Positions 17,719 through 26,199 of a DNA stretch of 64,000 nt are shown piece by piece. The position numbers and the translations under genes were made by a program. This stretch comes from Streptococcus cristatus. GTDB lineage: Bacteria; Bacillota; Bacilli; Lactobacillales; Streptococcaceae. The notes beneath the pieces were generated by a model that had not been told where the DNA came from, did not search any database, and worked only from the letters and a program-made list of their open reading frames with translations. The DNA lies in assembly GCF_008369405.1 (NCBI RefSeq), contig NZ_VSJJ01000001.1, forward strand, positions 184,523-248,522, given 5' to 3'. Position 1 is the first letter of the stretch, and each line of letters begins with the position of its first letter.

Positions 17719-18351
17719 ATGATAAAAATAGAACGCCTGGCAAAATCATTTGGAGAACGGACTGTTTTTCAGGATATCAATCTGCAATTTGCAGCAGGAA
17801 AAGTCTATGCCCTAATCGGAAATAGCGGTTGTGGCAAAACAACCCTGCTCAATATTCTGGCTAAGCTAGAACCTTATGATAAGGGAAGCATCAGCTACCG
17901 AGGGCAAGAGCTTAAGAAAATCAAATCTCATCACTTTTTCAAAAATGAATTAGGCTATCTCTTTCAAAATTTTGGTCTTCTTGAAAACGAGACCGTAGCG
18001 GCCAATTTAGAACTTGGATTGATTGGTCAAAAATTGACTAAACAAGAGAAGAAACAACGAGAAGAAGAAGTCTTAGAAAAGGTGGGATTGAATTATCTCA
18101 CTCTCGATCAAAAAATCTACGAATTATCAGGTGGAGAAGCGCAACGTGTCGCCTTGGCCAAAGTCATCCTCAAGGATCCTCCTTTGATTTTGGCAGATGA
18201 ACTGACTGCAGCACTTGATCCAGAAACTTCACAAGAAATTATGAACTTGCTTTTATCATTGAAAAAGCCCGACCGCTTGATGATTATTGCAACACATAAC
18301 CCAGCGATTTGGGAAAAAGCCGATGAAGTGATTCGGTTAAATACTATTTAA
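17719..18351 (+). CDS. ABC transporter ATP-binding protein (bacteriocin export type)
   Basis: A 210-aa MacB/LolD-type ATPase with Walker A GNSGCGKTT (about 34-42), Q-loop LFQNFGLLE, signature LSGGEAQRVALAK (about 136) and Walker B PLILADELTAALD. It partners the membrane protein encoded just upstream (one-base spacing), with an AAAGGAGCC ribosome site. This pair is typical of the lactococcin-972 group of export/immunity systems. A weak terminator follows before the convergent xerS gene. Confidence 0.85.
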   Translation: MIKIERLAKSFGERTVFQDINLQFAAGKVYALIGNSGCGKTTLLNILAKLEPYDKGSISYRGQELKKIKSHHFFKNELGYLFQNFGLLENETVAANLELGLIGQKLTKQEKKQREEEVLEKVGLNYLTLDQKIYELSGGEAQRVALAKVILKDPPLILADELTAALDPETSQEIMNLLLSLKKPDRLMIIATHNPAIWEKADEVIRLNTI

Positions 18352-18362
18352 TTCAAGTAAAA

Positions 18363-18394
18363 ATGCTCTATGATTAAAAATTGTAGAGTATTTT
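18363..18394 (+). terminator. Weak terminator between ABC gene and xerS
   Basis: ATGCTCTA pairs with TAGAGTAT (one G-U pair) and is followed by TTTT. Short stem and T run make it weak. Confidence 0.45.
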
Positions 18395-18424
18395 CTATGT
18401 GTGGCATAATTTTAATTATGTAAA

Positions 18425-19495
18425 TCAAAGCTTATCTAGAGCATTCTTTTGTTCATCATTGACGATATGGGTATAGAGGTCAGTGACTTGTGTACTGGCG
18501 TGACCTAGCTGATGGCTGACGAGAACTTGAGATTTGGTTGCATCATACAAACGTGTAGCAAGTGTATGGCGGAGTTTGTGAGGTGTCACCCGCACCTTGA
18601 AGTCCTCAGAATACTTAGCCACCATTTTTTCGACACTGGAAGCATCGATACGGTTGGGAACACCTCGGTAGAGTGTCAAAAAGAGTGCTATATCCGTTTT
18701 TTCCGTCTTATAACGTTGATTTCGAATGGCTAGATAATTCTCTAAATAGAGTTTGGCAAAAGCAGCAACATTGACTGAGTCACGTTTGCCACCTTTCCTT
18801 GTCACCTCAATAACCATCATCTTGAGATTGATATCTTTCAGATCCAGATTAACAGCTTCAGATAGACGCACACCAGAGGCCAGCAGCAAGGCAATGATCG
18901 CTAAATCTCGTTCCTTGTTTTTGTTGAAAGAGGATAAAGCGCGATTAGAGAGCTTCTTAGGGTACTCCGTATCGATATATTGGAGAAATTCCTCGGTTTC
19001 ATCTCCTAAAAAGAGCTTCTGTTTGATGTTCTCTGCACGAGCAGCCAGAGTTTCCTTTTTCTTCTTGGTAGCGACTTTCTTCATCACATTTCGATAGAAG
19101 TAGGGCTCCCCCTGTTCGTTTTCAACTTCCTCGGTCAAATATTTGTAGAGGCTAGACAAAGCCGAAAGAGTTCGATTGATGGTTGTCTGGGAAACACCGT
19201 TTTGGGTTGTATTGGCATTGAGAAGCGGCCTCTCTCGCAAATAAAGAATGAAAGCTTCCATGTCTTTTTTGGTCATATTTTCCAATACCGAGAGAGGAAT
19301 CTCAGCAATCTTTGAAGCGTCAGATATACCAGAGTCTAAAACCCAGCGAAAAAATCGATCGTATTCCTTGAGGTATTCATATAAGGTTGTAAAACTATAA
19401 GGCACTGCCAGTTTGGATTGGTAGTATTCTAGAACGTACCAGGGCATAGTGGCCTTGAGTTTATCAATTCTTTCTAATAACAGTTCACGTCTCAT
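18425..19495 (-). CDS. xerS: Tyrosine recombinase XerS (chromosome dimer resolution)
   Basis: Single Xer recombinase of streptococci and lactococci that resolves chromosome dimers at dif with FtsK. From the second of two adjacent ATGs (19495) the protein is 356 aa, the known length, with GGAGAG upstream. The catalytic set is visible: Arg in [14 protein letters not shown] (about 233), Lys in [16 protein letters not shown] (about 307-315), QLGHAS and the nucleophile Tyr in VTDLYTHIV (about 341). Its cognate dif site lies 51 bases upstream, as in other streptococci. Confidence 0.96.
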   Translation of the reverse strand: MRRELLLERIDKLKATMPWYVLEYYQSKLAVPYSFTTLYEYLKEYDRFFRWVLDSGISDASKIAEIPLSVLENMTKKDMEAFILYLRERPLLNANTTQNGVSQTTINRTLSALSSLYKYLTEEVENEQGEPYFYRNVMKKVATKKKKETLAARAENIKQKLFLGDETEEFLQYIDTEYPKKLSNRALSSFNKNKERDLAIIALLLASGVRLSEAVNLDLKDINLKMMVIEVTRKGGKRDSVNVAAFAKLYLENYLAIRNQRYKTEKTDIALFLTLYRGVPNRIDASSVEKMVAKYSEDFKVRVTPHKLRHTLATRLYDATKSQVLVSHQLGHASTQVTDLYTHIVNDEQKNALDKL

Positions 19496-19523
19496 CATAT
19501 CTCTCCGTTTTTTCTATAACAGT

Positions 19524-19552
19524 AGTATAGCATATCTAGATGTATTTTTCAA
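19524..19552 (-). promoter_or_regulatory. xerS promoter overlapping dif
   Basis: On the minus strand, TTGAAA (19552-19547), a 17-base spacer and TATACT (19529-19524) with an upstream TG one base before the hexamer form a good promoter. The -35 hexamer is the last six bases of dif, so recombinase bound at dif should touch this promoter. Confidence 0.7.
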
Positions 19553-19577
19553 GAAAATTATAGTTTTTCGGAAAGAT
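19547..19577 (-). other. dif: dif site (difSL type), XerS target
   Basis: A 31-bp sequence reading, on the minus strand, ATCTTTCCGAAAAACTATAA then TTTTCTTGAAA; this matches the atypical streptococcal/lactococcal dif site used by XerS as I remember it. It sits directly upstream of xerS, its usual place. It marks the chromosome terminus, consistent with the switch in gene strand bias around it. Confidence 0.93.
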
Positions 19578-19682
19578 GTTGGAGGGGAGGTATATGACCT
19601 AACTTCACTACAAAACAGATAATAAAAACAAGACAGAATTGAGAAACTAAACTCTATCTTGTTTCACCAAAAACTTATTCTT

Positions 19683-20117
19683 CTAATTCGATTTTTGAAA
19701 ATAATCCAGTTGCCATTTTTGTGTTGCACGAGCTGTTTTATTTAAATTTGTGCACCAGGACGGATAAAAACGCATAGCCATCTTTCCTTTACAATCCTTT
19801 GTAGAAAGAATTTTTTTACTGGTAGCCACCTCTTTGGGAATTATAAATAAACCGCAATGACAGTCGTCGATGACGACAATATCCAGTTCATCACCTAAGT
19901 CTCTATCAGTATAAGGAATATTCTTGTTGTCGTGGTCTTTTTTCCAAAATACTGTAAAGTATCCTTCTTTTTTGGGTGTTTTCCTTGCCAAACGGCATCT
20001 TTTATATTTGTGATCAACCTTTGGCTTAATTAAAATGCTTTCATAGTCTTCGTTCCATTTTTCATTTATCAGATCAAAATCACCATAATACCTATGAAGA
20101 ATCTCTACCATTTTCAT
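19683..20117 (-). CDS. MepB family protein
   Basis: A 144-aa cytoplasmic protein resembling staphylococcal MepB, encoded there in the mepRAB efflux locus but of unknown function. Shared-looking segments are KKEGYFTVFWKKD, the ELDIVVIDDCHCGLFIIPK strand pair, and the C-terminal GKMAMRFYPSW block ending in a Trp-rich tail. No MATE transporter or MepR-type regulator is next to it. A weak AGAAAG is the only ribosome site near ATG 20117; an in-frame ATG six bases later is an alternative start. Confidence 0.7.
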   Translation of the reverse strand: MKMVEILHRYYGDFDLINEKWNEDYESILIKPKVDHKYKRCRLARKTPKKEGYFTVFWKKDHDNKNIPYTDRDLGDELDIVVIDDCHCGLFIIPKEVATSKKILSTKDCKGKMAMRFYPSWCTNLNKTARATQKWQLDYFQKSN

Positions 20118-20166
20118 TGTTTTATTGTCTTTCTAATTTTTACTGAAATTAAATTATGTAAAATAA

Positions 20167-20958
20167 TTATTGAAATAAAAACCCTTTAATCAAATCAACT
20201 ACCTGTTCATTTTGTGGTAGAGATGAATGATGAGCAACCTTGCCTGTGATGACGACTTCTCTATACGAAGCAATCTTTTCTTTGTAAATCAAACTCCCAG
20301 CCTCTACACTGCTTTTATGGACAATTCCGTCACCATCTCGGAAAAATATTCCTAAAATCGACAAATGCTGCAGCTTCTTAGGCAGTTTTCCTTGGTTGGC
20401 TACAAAATCATCTAACATCGGAACTCGATCACTGACTTCTTTTTTATTCAAATTATAAGGACTGCCAATAGTCAGGAGCTTTTCCATCTCCAATCCAGAA
20501 TGGTTTGCTAGGAATTGCTGCAGGAATACTGTATAAACCAGTCCGCCATTAGAATGCCCCAAGCCTTTAAACCTGGTAAAAGAGTACTTCTCTCGCAAAA
20601 CAGTTATGGCAGCATTAAACATAGCAGCCTGCTTCTTGATATTTTTGTAACCATCGCGATTATTTTGAAAACCAATCACAAAAATGGGGTTTCTGTCCTT
20701 TCTCTTCAAATGCCCACGATAAGTCATTCGACCGTCATTCCAGACCTTGATACGAATCAGACTATGGTGAGGATGCTGGCCGTGATTGAGTTTTCTAACC
20801 ATTTTGTTAAAACGATTCTCCGTTGCTGAACTGCCGGGAATCATAATAATTGGTTCTATGTCAACTTTACTCAAGGGTAGATGGATGATGGGATGGGAAG
20901 GGAGTTTGTTTTGTATTTTGGTGTAAAGCTGAATCAGGTACTTAATAAACTTTTTCAT
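20167..20958 (-). CDS. DUF915-type alpha/beta hydrolase
   Basis: A 263-aa lipase-like hydrolase with IIMIPGSSATENRF (oxyanion strand, about 35-48), nucleophile GHSNGGLV (about 136) and a likely catalytic His in AHHSSLPQN near the C-terminus. The start at 20958 has AGGAAAAAAG before it; a longer frame to 20985 has no ribosome site. The N-terminal hydrophobic stretch is short and basic, so membrane association is possible. A second, secreted-looking member of the family is at 40417-41268. Substrate unknown. Confidence 0.75.
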   Translation of the reverse strand: MKKFIKYLIQLYTKIQNKLPSHPIIHLPLSKVDIEPIIMIPGSSATENRFNKMVRKLNHGQHPHHSLIRIKVWNDGRMTYRGHLKRKDRNPIFVIGFQNNRDGYKNIKKQAAMFNAAITVLREKYSFTRFKGLGHSNGGLVYTVFLQQFLANHSGLEMEKLLTIGSPYNLNKKEVSDRVPMLDDFVANQGKLPKKLQHLSILGIFFRDGDGIVHKSSVEAGSLIYKEKIASYREVVITGKVAHHSSLPQNEQVVDLIKGFLFQ

Positions 20959-21019
20959 TTCTTTTTTCCTAAGTGTACAAAACAAGTTACATAAAATAAA
21001 TTATGTAACTTGTCTGCGA

Positions 21020-22588
21020 TTACTTCCGTTTTTTCTTGTTCTTCTTCATTTGCTTGGCCATTTTATTCATGCTGCGGCGCATGAGAAATTCTCCAGCTTT
21101 CCCTTTGAGGCCACCGCCAAAAAGTTGGCTCATATCTGGCATGCCTGCTCCGCCTAGGGCAGATAAATCCGGCATACCCCCTTGGCCCATCATGCCTTCT
21201 AAAGCTGACATATCTGGCATGCTGCTCGGCATATTTTTAGGCAGATTGTTAGGATTGAATCCCATCTGTTTCATCATTTTGTTCATATCTCCAGATAGGA
21301 CACCCTGCATCATCTGTTTGGCTTGGTTAAAGTCCTTGATAAACTTATTGACTTCGACAAAGCTATTACCAGAACCAGCTGCAATCCGACGACGACGACT
21401 TGGGTTAAGCAGGTCTGGATTTTCCCGTTCGGCTGGTGTCATAGAGGATACGATGGCACGTTTACGGGCAATTTCTTTTTCATCTACTTTGATATTTTTC
21501 AGAGCAGGATTATTGGCCATACCTGGCAGCATCTTGAGCAGGTCTTCCATAGGTCCCATGTTCTGCACTTGGTCCAGCTGGTCGATGAAATCGTTGAAAT
21601 CAAAGGTATTTTCCCGCATTTTTTCAGCCATTTCAAGCGATTTTTTCTCATCGTACTCTTGAGCGGCCTTTTCAATCAGGGTCAGCATATCCCCCATACC
21701 GAGGATACGGCCAGACATACGGTCTGGGTGGAAGGTTTCGATATCGGTAATCTTTTCACCAGTACCAGTAAACTTGATTGGCTTGCCAGTGATCTGACGG
21801 ACTGACAGAGCTGCACCACCACGAGTATCCCCATCAATCTTGGTCAGGATAACCCCGGTTACTTCGAGTTGATTGTTAAATTCACGGGCTACGTTTGCTG
21901 CTTCCTGACCGATCATAGCATCGACTACCAGCAGAATTTCATTTGGCTGTGCTAATGCCTTGACATCAGCTAGCTCCTGCATGAGCTTTTCATCAATTTG
22001 TAGGCGACCAGCCGTATCAATCAAGACATAGTCGTTGTGATTAGCCTTGGCTTGCTCCAAACCTTGACGGACAATCTCTACTGCTGGAAACTCGGTACCC
22101 AAGGCAAAGACTGGCACATCAATCTGTTGCCCCAGTGTTTTCAGCTGATCAATAGCCGCTGGACGGTAGATATCCGCCGCAATCATCAGAGGACGAGCAT
22201 TTTCTTCTTTCTTGAGTTTATTGGCCAATTTACCCGCAAAGGTCGTTTTACCAGCCCCCTGCAAACCGACCATCATGATAACAGTCGGAATCTTTGGTGA
22301 CTTGATAATCTCGGCAGTATCAGAACCCAGAATGGCTGTTAGCTCTTCGTCTACGATTTTGATGATCTGTTGAGCTGGATTGAGCGTGTCAATAACTTCG
22401 TGTCCGATAGCTCGCTCACGAATCTTTTTAATAAAGTCTTTGACAACAGGTAGGGCAACGTCAGCCTCCAAGAGAGCAAGACGAATCTCCTTGGTCGCTT
22501 CCTGGATATCACTCTCAGAAATTTTCCCCTTTCTGCGTAGGTTTTTAAAGACGTTCTGCAAGCGTTCAGTTAAATTTTCAAAAGCCAT
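21020..22588 (-). CDS. ffh: Signal recognition particle protein Ffh
   Basis: SRP54 GTPase that binds signal sequences with 4.5S RNA and delivers ribosomes to FtsY. The 522-aa protein has the N domain (1-85), G domain (about 95-295) with GLQGAGKTTFAGK, DTAGRLQ and TKIDGDTRGGA, and a methionine-rich M domain (about 300-522) with the RRRRIAAGSG loop and a Met/Gly-rich C-terminal tail. It follows ylxM in the usual order, but a 175-bp repeat separates them. A GAGGAG ribosome site precedes ATG 22588. Confidence 0.96.
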   Translation of the reverse strand: MAFENLTERLQNVFKNLRRKGKISESDIQEATKEIRLALLEADVALPVVKDFIKKIRERAIGHEVIDTLNPAQQIIKIVDEELTAILGSDTAEIIKSPKIPTVIMMVGLQGAGKTTFAGKLANKLKKEENARPLMIAADIYRPAAIDQLKTLGQQIDVPVFALGTEFPAVEIVRQGLEQAKANHNDYVLIDTAGRLQIDEKLMQELADVKALAQPNEILLVVDAMIGQEAANVAREFNNQLEVTGVILTKIDGDTRGGAALSVRQITGKPIKFTGTGEKITDIETFHPDRMSGRILGMGDMLTLIEKAAQEYDEKKSLEMAEKMRENTFDFNDFIDQLDQVQNMGPMEDLLKMLPGMANNPALKNIKVDEKEIARKRAIVSSMTPAERENPDLLNPSRRRRIAAGSGNSFVEVNKFIKDFNQAKQMMQGVLSGDMNKMMKQMGFNPNNLPKNMPSSMPDMSALEGMMGQGGMPDLSALGGAGMPDMSQLFGGGLKGKAGEFLMRRSMNKMAKQMKKNKKKRK

Positions 22589-22624
22589 AAATATTTCTCC
22601 TCTTAATTATCAAATGATGGAAAT

Positions 22625-22799
22625 GAGTCTGGGACAAAAGTCCTAGCCTCTCAATTATCTTTGGATTGTCGAGCAAGACGCAGTGGTTGAGTGGGCTCTA
22701 CTACGCTGATTTCATCAACTTTTACAGCCCTACTCAACTGTACGGAGGTGGGACGACGAAATCGAATTCTAATGAATTTCCGATTTCTGTCCCACTCTC
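22625..22799 (-). repeat. 175-bp intergenic repeat, copy 2 (inverted)
   Basis: Reverse complement of the element at 15404-15578, about 95 percent identical over its full length. It begins three bases after the ylxM stop codon (in transcription order) and ends 36 bases before ffh, so it sits in the middle of the ylxM-ffh operon. Its terminator-like end (GAGGCTAGGAC...GTCCCAGACTC on the - strand) lacks a strong T run here, so readthrough into ffh is possible. Confidence 0.85.
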
Positions 22800-22802
22800 G
22801 TT

Positions 22803-23135
22803 TTATTCTCGGTTATCAATGCTGGACAAAACTGCAAGCTGCTCCTGCAAATAGGGATCATCGGGGTATTTCTCCATAATCTGATCGAAAATCTGACTTC
22901 GGACGATATAGTCAGAATACATATGCAGCTTCATTTCATAGTCTTCCAGAATTTTCTCTGTCCGCTTGATATTGTCATAGACAGCTTGGCGGCTCACGTT
23001 AAACTCCTCGGCAATCTCAGCAAGGCTGTAGTCGTCTGCGTAGTAGAGCTCAATATAGTTCATCTGCTTGTCAGTCAGCAAAGCCGCGTAAAACTCAAAC
23101 AGAGCATTCATTCGATTTGTTTTTTCAATTTCCAT
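22803..23135 (-). CDS. ylxM: YlxM, SRP-associated helix-turn-helix protein
   Basis: A 110-aa protein encoded upstream of ffh in Firmicutes; in streptococci it associates with the SRP and modulates its GTPase. A sigma-like helix-turn-helix is visible in [21 protein letters not shown] (about residues 35-55). The start at 23135 ([12 protein letters not shown]) matches pneumococcal YlxM; a longer frame to 23234 is not supported. There is no ribosome site before this ATG, and a TATAAT lies only seven bases upstream, suggesting a leaderless mRNA. Confidence 0.93.
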   Translation of the reverse strand: MEIEKTNRMNALFEFYAALLTDKQMNYIELYYADDYSLAEIAEEFNVSRQAVYDNIKRTEKILEDYEMKLHMYSDYIVRSQIFDQIMEKYPDDPYLQEQLAVLSSIDNRE

Positions 23136-23142
23136 AAGGAAT

Positions 23143-23151
23143 ATTATACCA
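23143..23151 (-). promoter_or_regulatory. Extended -10 element abutting ylxM start
   Basis: On the minus strand TGGTATAAT ends seven bases before the ATG at 23135; initiation would fall on or next to the start codon. A poor -35 (TGGAGT) lies 17 bases upstream, which an extended -10 can tolerate. Confidence 0.6.
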
Positions 23152-23253
23152 AATAATCCCTTTAAACTCCACTCTTTCGGTATATTTGAAAATGGAGAAT
23201 TATAAAAAAACTGCCGACTGGCAGTTTTATGCAACGTAATTTAAATTATGTAA

Positions 23254-23952
23254 TCAATTGTTTTCTAAATAAAACTCAAAGCGTTCGCCGACATATTGAC
23301 TTTTTACATACTCGAAAGCTGTTCCATCATCAAAATAAGAAACCTGTGTTAGGCCTAAAATAGCGTGACCACGGGGAATTCCTAGGTATTTAGCGATTTT
23401 TTCCTTGGCCAAACGGGCGTAAATAGTCTGTTGGGACTTGCCAATTTTATAGCCGTGCTCTTGTAGAGTTTGAAAGAAATGACTAGTCACTTCTTCTTTT
23501 TTGAAATTCTTTATATATTTCTCTGGAATCGAGGCAACTTCATAGACAACTGGGATATCATCAGCATAGCGAACCCGTTCCATACGGATGATATTCTCTG
23601 TCTTATGGATGCCCAGCTTTTCGACTTCTCGCTCGCTTGGCAGCGTCCGACGGTAGGAAATTAGCTGGCTGGACGGTATTTTTCCTTGAGACTTCATAAT
23701 TTCTGTAAAACTAGTTGTTCCACGCATTTTTTCCTGAACGCGTGTGCTAGCGACATAAGTCCCGCTGCCGACTCGACGCTCTAGAACCCCTTCCTCCACC
23801 AGAAGCGTGATAGCTTGGCGCAGGGTCATTCTGCTGACCTCGAAAGTTTCAGCAAGATCACGTTCGCTTGGCAAACGCTCGCCAATCTCCCAAATCCCCT
23901 CGTCAATATCTTTTTTTATTTGATCATGTATTTTCACATAAGCAGGTAACAT
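23254..23952 (-). CDS. GntR/HutC-family transcriptional regulator
   Basis: A 232-aa repressor-type protein: winged helix (residues 1-70) with recognition region LPSERDLAETFEVSRMTLRQ, then a UTRA ligand-binding domain (about 85-230, ending GTAFEYVKSQYVGERFEF). UTRA regulators usually sense phosphosugars or similar small molecules; the effector is unknown. ATG 23952 is preferred to TTG 23955. It is divergent from guaA, and an inverted repeat overlaps its own promoter, so autoregulation is likely. Control of guaA is possible but not shown. Confidence 0.88.
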   Translation of the reverse strand: MLPAYVKIHDQIKKDIDEGIWEIGERLPSERDLAETFEVSRMTLRQAITLLVEEGVLERRVGSGTYVASTRVQEKMRGTTSFTEIMKSQGKIPSSQLISYRRTLPSEREVEKLGIHKTENIIRMERVRYADDIPVVYEVASIPEKYIKNFKKEEVTSHFFQTLQEHGYKIGKSQQTIYARLAKEKIAKYLGIPRGHAILGLTQVSYFDDGTAFEYVKSQYVGERFEFYLENN

Positions 23953-23995
23953 CAATAGCCCTCTTTTCTGATTTTAAGCAGCTTTTTATACATTT

Positions 23996-24029
23996 ATTGT
24001 ATTATCAATTAGTTTAAAAGTCAAACTAA
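23996..24029 (-). promoter_or_regulatory. gntR promoter with overlapping inverted repeat
   Basis: Minus strand TTGACT (24024-24019), 17-base spacer, TACAAT (24001-23996). TTAGTTT (24009-24015) and AAACTAA (24023-24029) form a 7-bp inverted repeat with a 7-base gap that covers the -35, a likely operator for the GntR protein. Confidence 0.6.
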
Positions 24030-24125
24030 ATATCAATCAATGTAGGGAAATCCTATTTTATTATCAATTCTTAGAGCAAATGTCCTTACTTTCAGTTATT
24101 TTTACTTGCAGCTAGTCTTATTACC

Positions 24126-24154
24126 TTGGAAAAATTCGATTTTTGTGATAAAAT
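24126..24154 (+). promoter_or_regulatory. guaA promoter
   Basis: TTGGAA (24126-24131), 17-base spacer, TAAAAT (24149-24154), with a TG dinucleotide two bases ahead of the -10. Located 37 bases before the guaA ATG. Confidence 0.65.
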
Positions 24155-24191
24155 GAGGGGAAAAGATTACTTCTTTTAAGAAAGGGAAAAG

Positions 24192-25751
24192 ATGACAACT
24201 ACAACTGAATTGCAAGATGTTGAAAAAATCATCGTGCTTGATTACGGCAGCCAGTACAACCAGCTGATTTCACGCCGTATCCGTGAAATTGGTGTATTTT
24301 CTGAACTCAAGAGCCACAAGATCACAGCGGATGAAGTTCGTGCTATCCATCCTGTCGGGATTATCCTTTCAGGTGGACCTAACTCAGTTTATGAAGAAGA
24401 TTCATTTGATATTGACCCAGAGATTTTTGAGTTGGGGATCCCAATTTTGGGGATTTGCTATGGTATGCAGCTTTTGACTCATAAATTGGGCGGGAAGGTG
24501 GTGCCAGCAGGTGATGCCGGTAATCGTGAATATGGACAATCAAAACTAACACGTACTACTTCTCCTCTCTTTGAAAGCACACCAGAAGAGCAGCTTGTCC
24601 TGATGAGCCACGGTGATGCGGTGACAGAGATTCCTGCAGACTTTGTACGCACTGGTACATCTGCAGACTGTCCTTTTGCATCTATTGAAAATCCTGACAA
24701 GAAAATCTACGGAATTCAATTCCACCCTGAGGTTCGTCATTCTGAGTACGGTTACGATATTCTGCGCAATTTTGCTCTCAATATCTGTGGCGCTAAGGGC
24801 GACTGGTCTATGGATAACTTCATCGATATGCAGATTCAAAAAATCCGTGAAACAGTTGGTGACAAGCGTGTCCTGCTCGGCCTATCAGGCGGTGTTGACT
24901 CTTCTGTCGTAGGTGTCCTCTTGCAGAAAGCTATCGGCGATCAATTGATCTGTATCTTTGTAGATCACGGTCTTTTGCGTAAAGGCGAAGCTGATCAAGT
25001 TATGGAGATGCTGGGCGGCAAGTTTGGCCTTAATATCGTTAAAGCGGACGCAGCGAAGCGTTTCCTTGACAAACTTGCTGGCGTTTCGGATCCAGAGCAA
25101 AAACGTAAAATCATCGGAAACGAGTTTGTCTATGTCTTTGACGATGAAGCCAGCAAACTGAAAGATGTGAAATTCTTGGCTCAAGGTACACTTTATACCG
25201 ACGTTATCGAATCTGGTACTGACACTGCTCAAACTATCAAGTCTCACCACAATGTTGGTGGTCTGCCAGAAGATATGCAGTTTGAGTTGATTGAACCTCT
25301 AAATACACTTTACAAGGATGAAGTGCGTGCTTTGGGTACAGAGCTTGGTATGCCTGATGAAATTGTCTGGCGCCAGCCATTCCCAGGTCCTGGGCTTGCT
25401 ATCCGTGTCATGGGAGAAATCACTGAGGAAAAATTAGAAACTGTCCGCGAATCAGACGCTATTCTCCGTGAAGAAATCGCCAAGGCTGGTCTTGACCGAG
25501 ATATCTGGCAATACTTCACTGTCAACACAGGCGTTCGTTCAGTAGGTGTTATGGGCGACGGTCGGACTTATGACTACACAATTGCCATTCGCGCTATTAC
25601 TTCTATCGATGGTATGACAGCTGACTTTGCCAAGATCCCTTGGGAAGTTCTGCAAAAGATCTCTGTCCGTATCGTCAACGAAGTAGACCATGTCAACCGT
25701 ATCGTCTACGATATTACAAGTAAACCACCTGCAACTGTGGAGTGGGAATGA
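24192..25751 (+). CDS. guaA: GMP synthase (glutamine-hydrolysing)
   Basis: Converts XMP to GMP with glutamine and ATP. The 519-aa protein has a class I glutaminase domain (about 10-205) with the catalytic Cys in [15 protein letters not shown] and HPEVRHS, an ATP-pyrophosphatase domain with the P-loop [10 protein letters not shown] (about 233), and the C-terminal dimerisation domain ending ATVEWE. Its last codons form the left attachment site of a genomic island; the coding end is intact because the att sequence restores it. The - strand gntR is divergent upstream. Confidence 0.97.
   Translation: MTTTTELQDVEKIIVLDYGSQYNQLISRRIREIGVFSELKSHKITADEVRAIHPVGIILSGGPNSVYEEDSFDIDPEIFELGIPILGICYGMQLLTHKLGGKVVPAGDAGNREYGQSKLTRTTSPLFESTPEEQLVLMSHGDAVTEIPADFVRTGTSADCPFASIENPDKKIYGIQFHPEVRHSEYGYDILRNFALNICGAKGDWSMDNFIDMQIQKIRETVGDKRVLLGLSGGVDSSVVGVLLQKAIGDQLICIFVDHGLLRKGEADQVMEMLGGKFGLNIVKADAAKRFLDKLAGVSDPEQKRKIIGNEFVYVFDDEASKLKDVKFLAQGTLYTDVIESGTDTAQTIKSHHNVGGLPEDMQFELIEPLNTLYKDEVRALGTELGMPDEIVWRQPFPGPGLAIRVMGEITEEKLETVRESDAILREEIAKAGLDRDIWQYFTVNTGVRSVGVMGDGRTYDYTIAIRAITSIDGMTADFAKIPWEVLQKISVRIVNEVDHVNRIVYDITSKPPATVEWE
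25729..25749 (+). other. attL: attL of guaA genomic island
   Basis: CTGCAACTGTGGAGTGGGAAT at the guaA 3' end matches 39183-39203 at 19 of 21 positions; the last ten bases (GAGTGGGAAT) are identical. This is the duplicated integration core. Confidence 0.85.
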
Positions 25752-25827
25752 TTTATAAACATGATTTGAAGTGAAATGGTTGATTTAACAGCATTTTCAG
25801 TTGTTATAAAAGGTTAAAAATAAATCA

Positions 25828-25860
25828 AAATTGATTGGTTCCCCACCAAAAATCCCACCA
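25828..25860 (+). repeat. Left-end integrase arm-type repeats
   Basis: AAATTGATTGGTTCCC (25828-25843) is repeated exactly in inverted orientation at 39085-39100. Overlapping it, the 19 bases 25842-25860 (CCCACCAAAAATCCCACCA) recur in direct orientation at 39113-39131 with one mismatch. Both lie 65-110 bases inside the cores, where arm-binding sites of tyrosine integrases are expected. Confidence 0.6.
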
Positions 25861-25887
25861 GAAATATTCTGATGGGATTTTTTTTAT
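25850..25887 (+). terminator. Terminator just inside island (downstream of guaA)
   Basis: AAATCCCACCAGAA pairs with TTCTGATGGGATTT (one mismatch), followed by further T. It gives guaA a terminator after integration displaced the native one to 39215. Its left arm overlaps the arm-type repeat. Confidence 0.75.
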
Positions 25888-25912
25888 ATTAAATTTTATT
25901 TTTCTATTATTT

Positions 25913-25943
25913 GATGCTTTATAAGCTTTCTTAAGACCTGGTT
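25913..25943 (+). repeat. 31-bp direct repeat, copy 1
   Basis: Begins GATGCTTTATAAGC and ends AAGACCTGGTT; matches 29434-29464 with one mismatch. The two copies flank the ABC transporter module. After this copy, AGTTGGATTT and AAATCCAACT form an inverted repeat (about 25950-26010). The rest of 25944-26199 is AT-rich without a supported gene. Confidence 0.7.
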
Positions 25944-26199
25944 TGACACAGTTGGATTTCAGGTACTTTCAGTTTAGCTTTATATCAACCATCATCAAAA
26001 TCCAACTATTTTCTTATTTTAAAAAATATGAATAAGTTTGATTGAATGAGGGAATTTCTTTAAATTTTTTCTTAGCACCTATAAGTTAATAATACTATTC
26101 TTTAAATTATAGTTTATAATTATCTGATGTTTCAATGACCACAAAACAAAGTACAGCGAATCACTTCCTTTAGTCAAACATATAACTGAACAACATTGT

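Noticed and set aside
22803-23234. Longer 143-codon frame for ylxM
   Set aside because: The extra N-terminal part does not resemble YlxM and spans the likely promoter.
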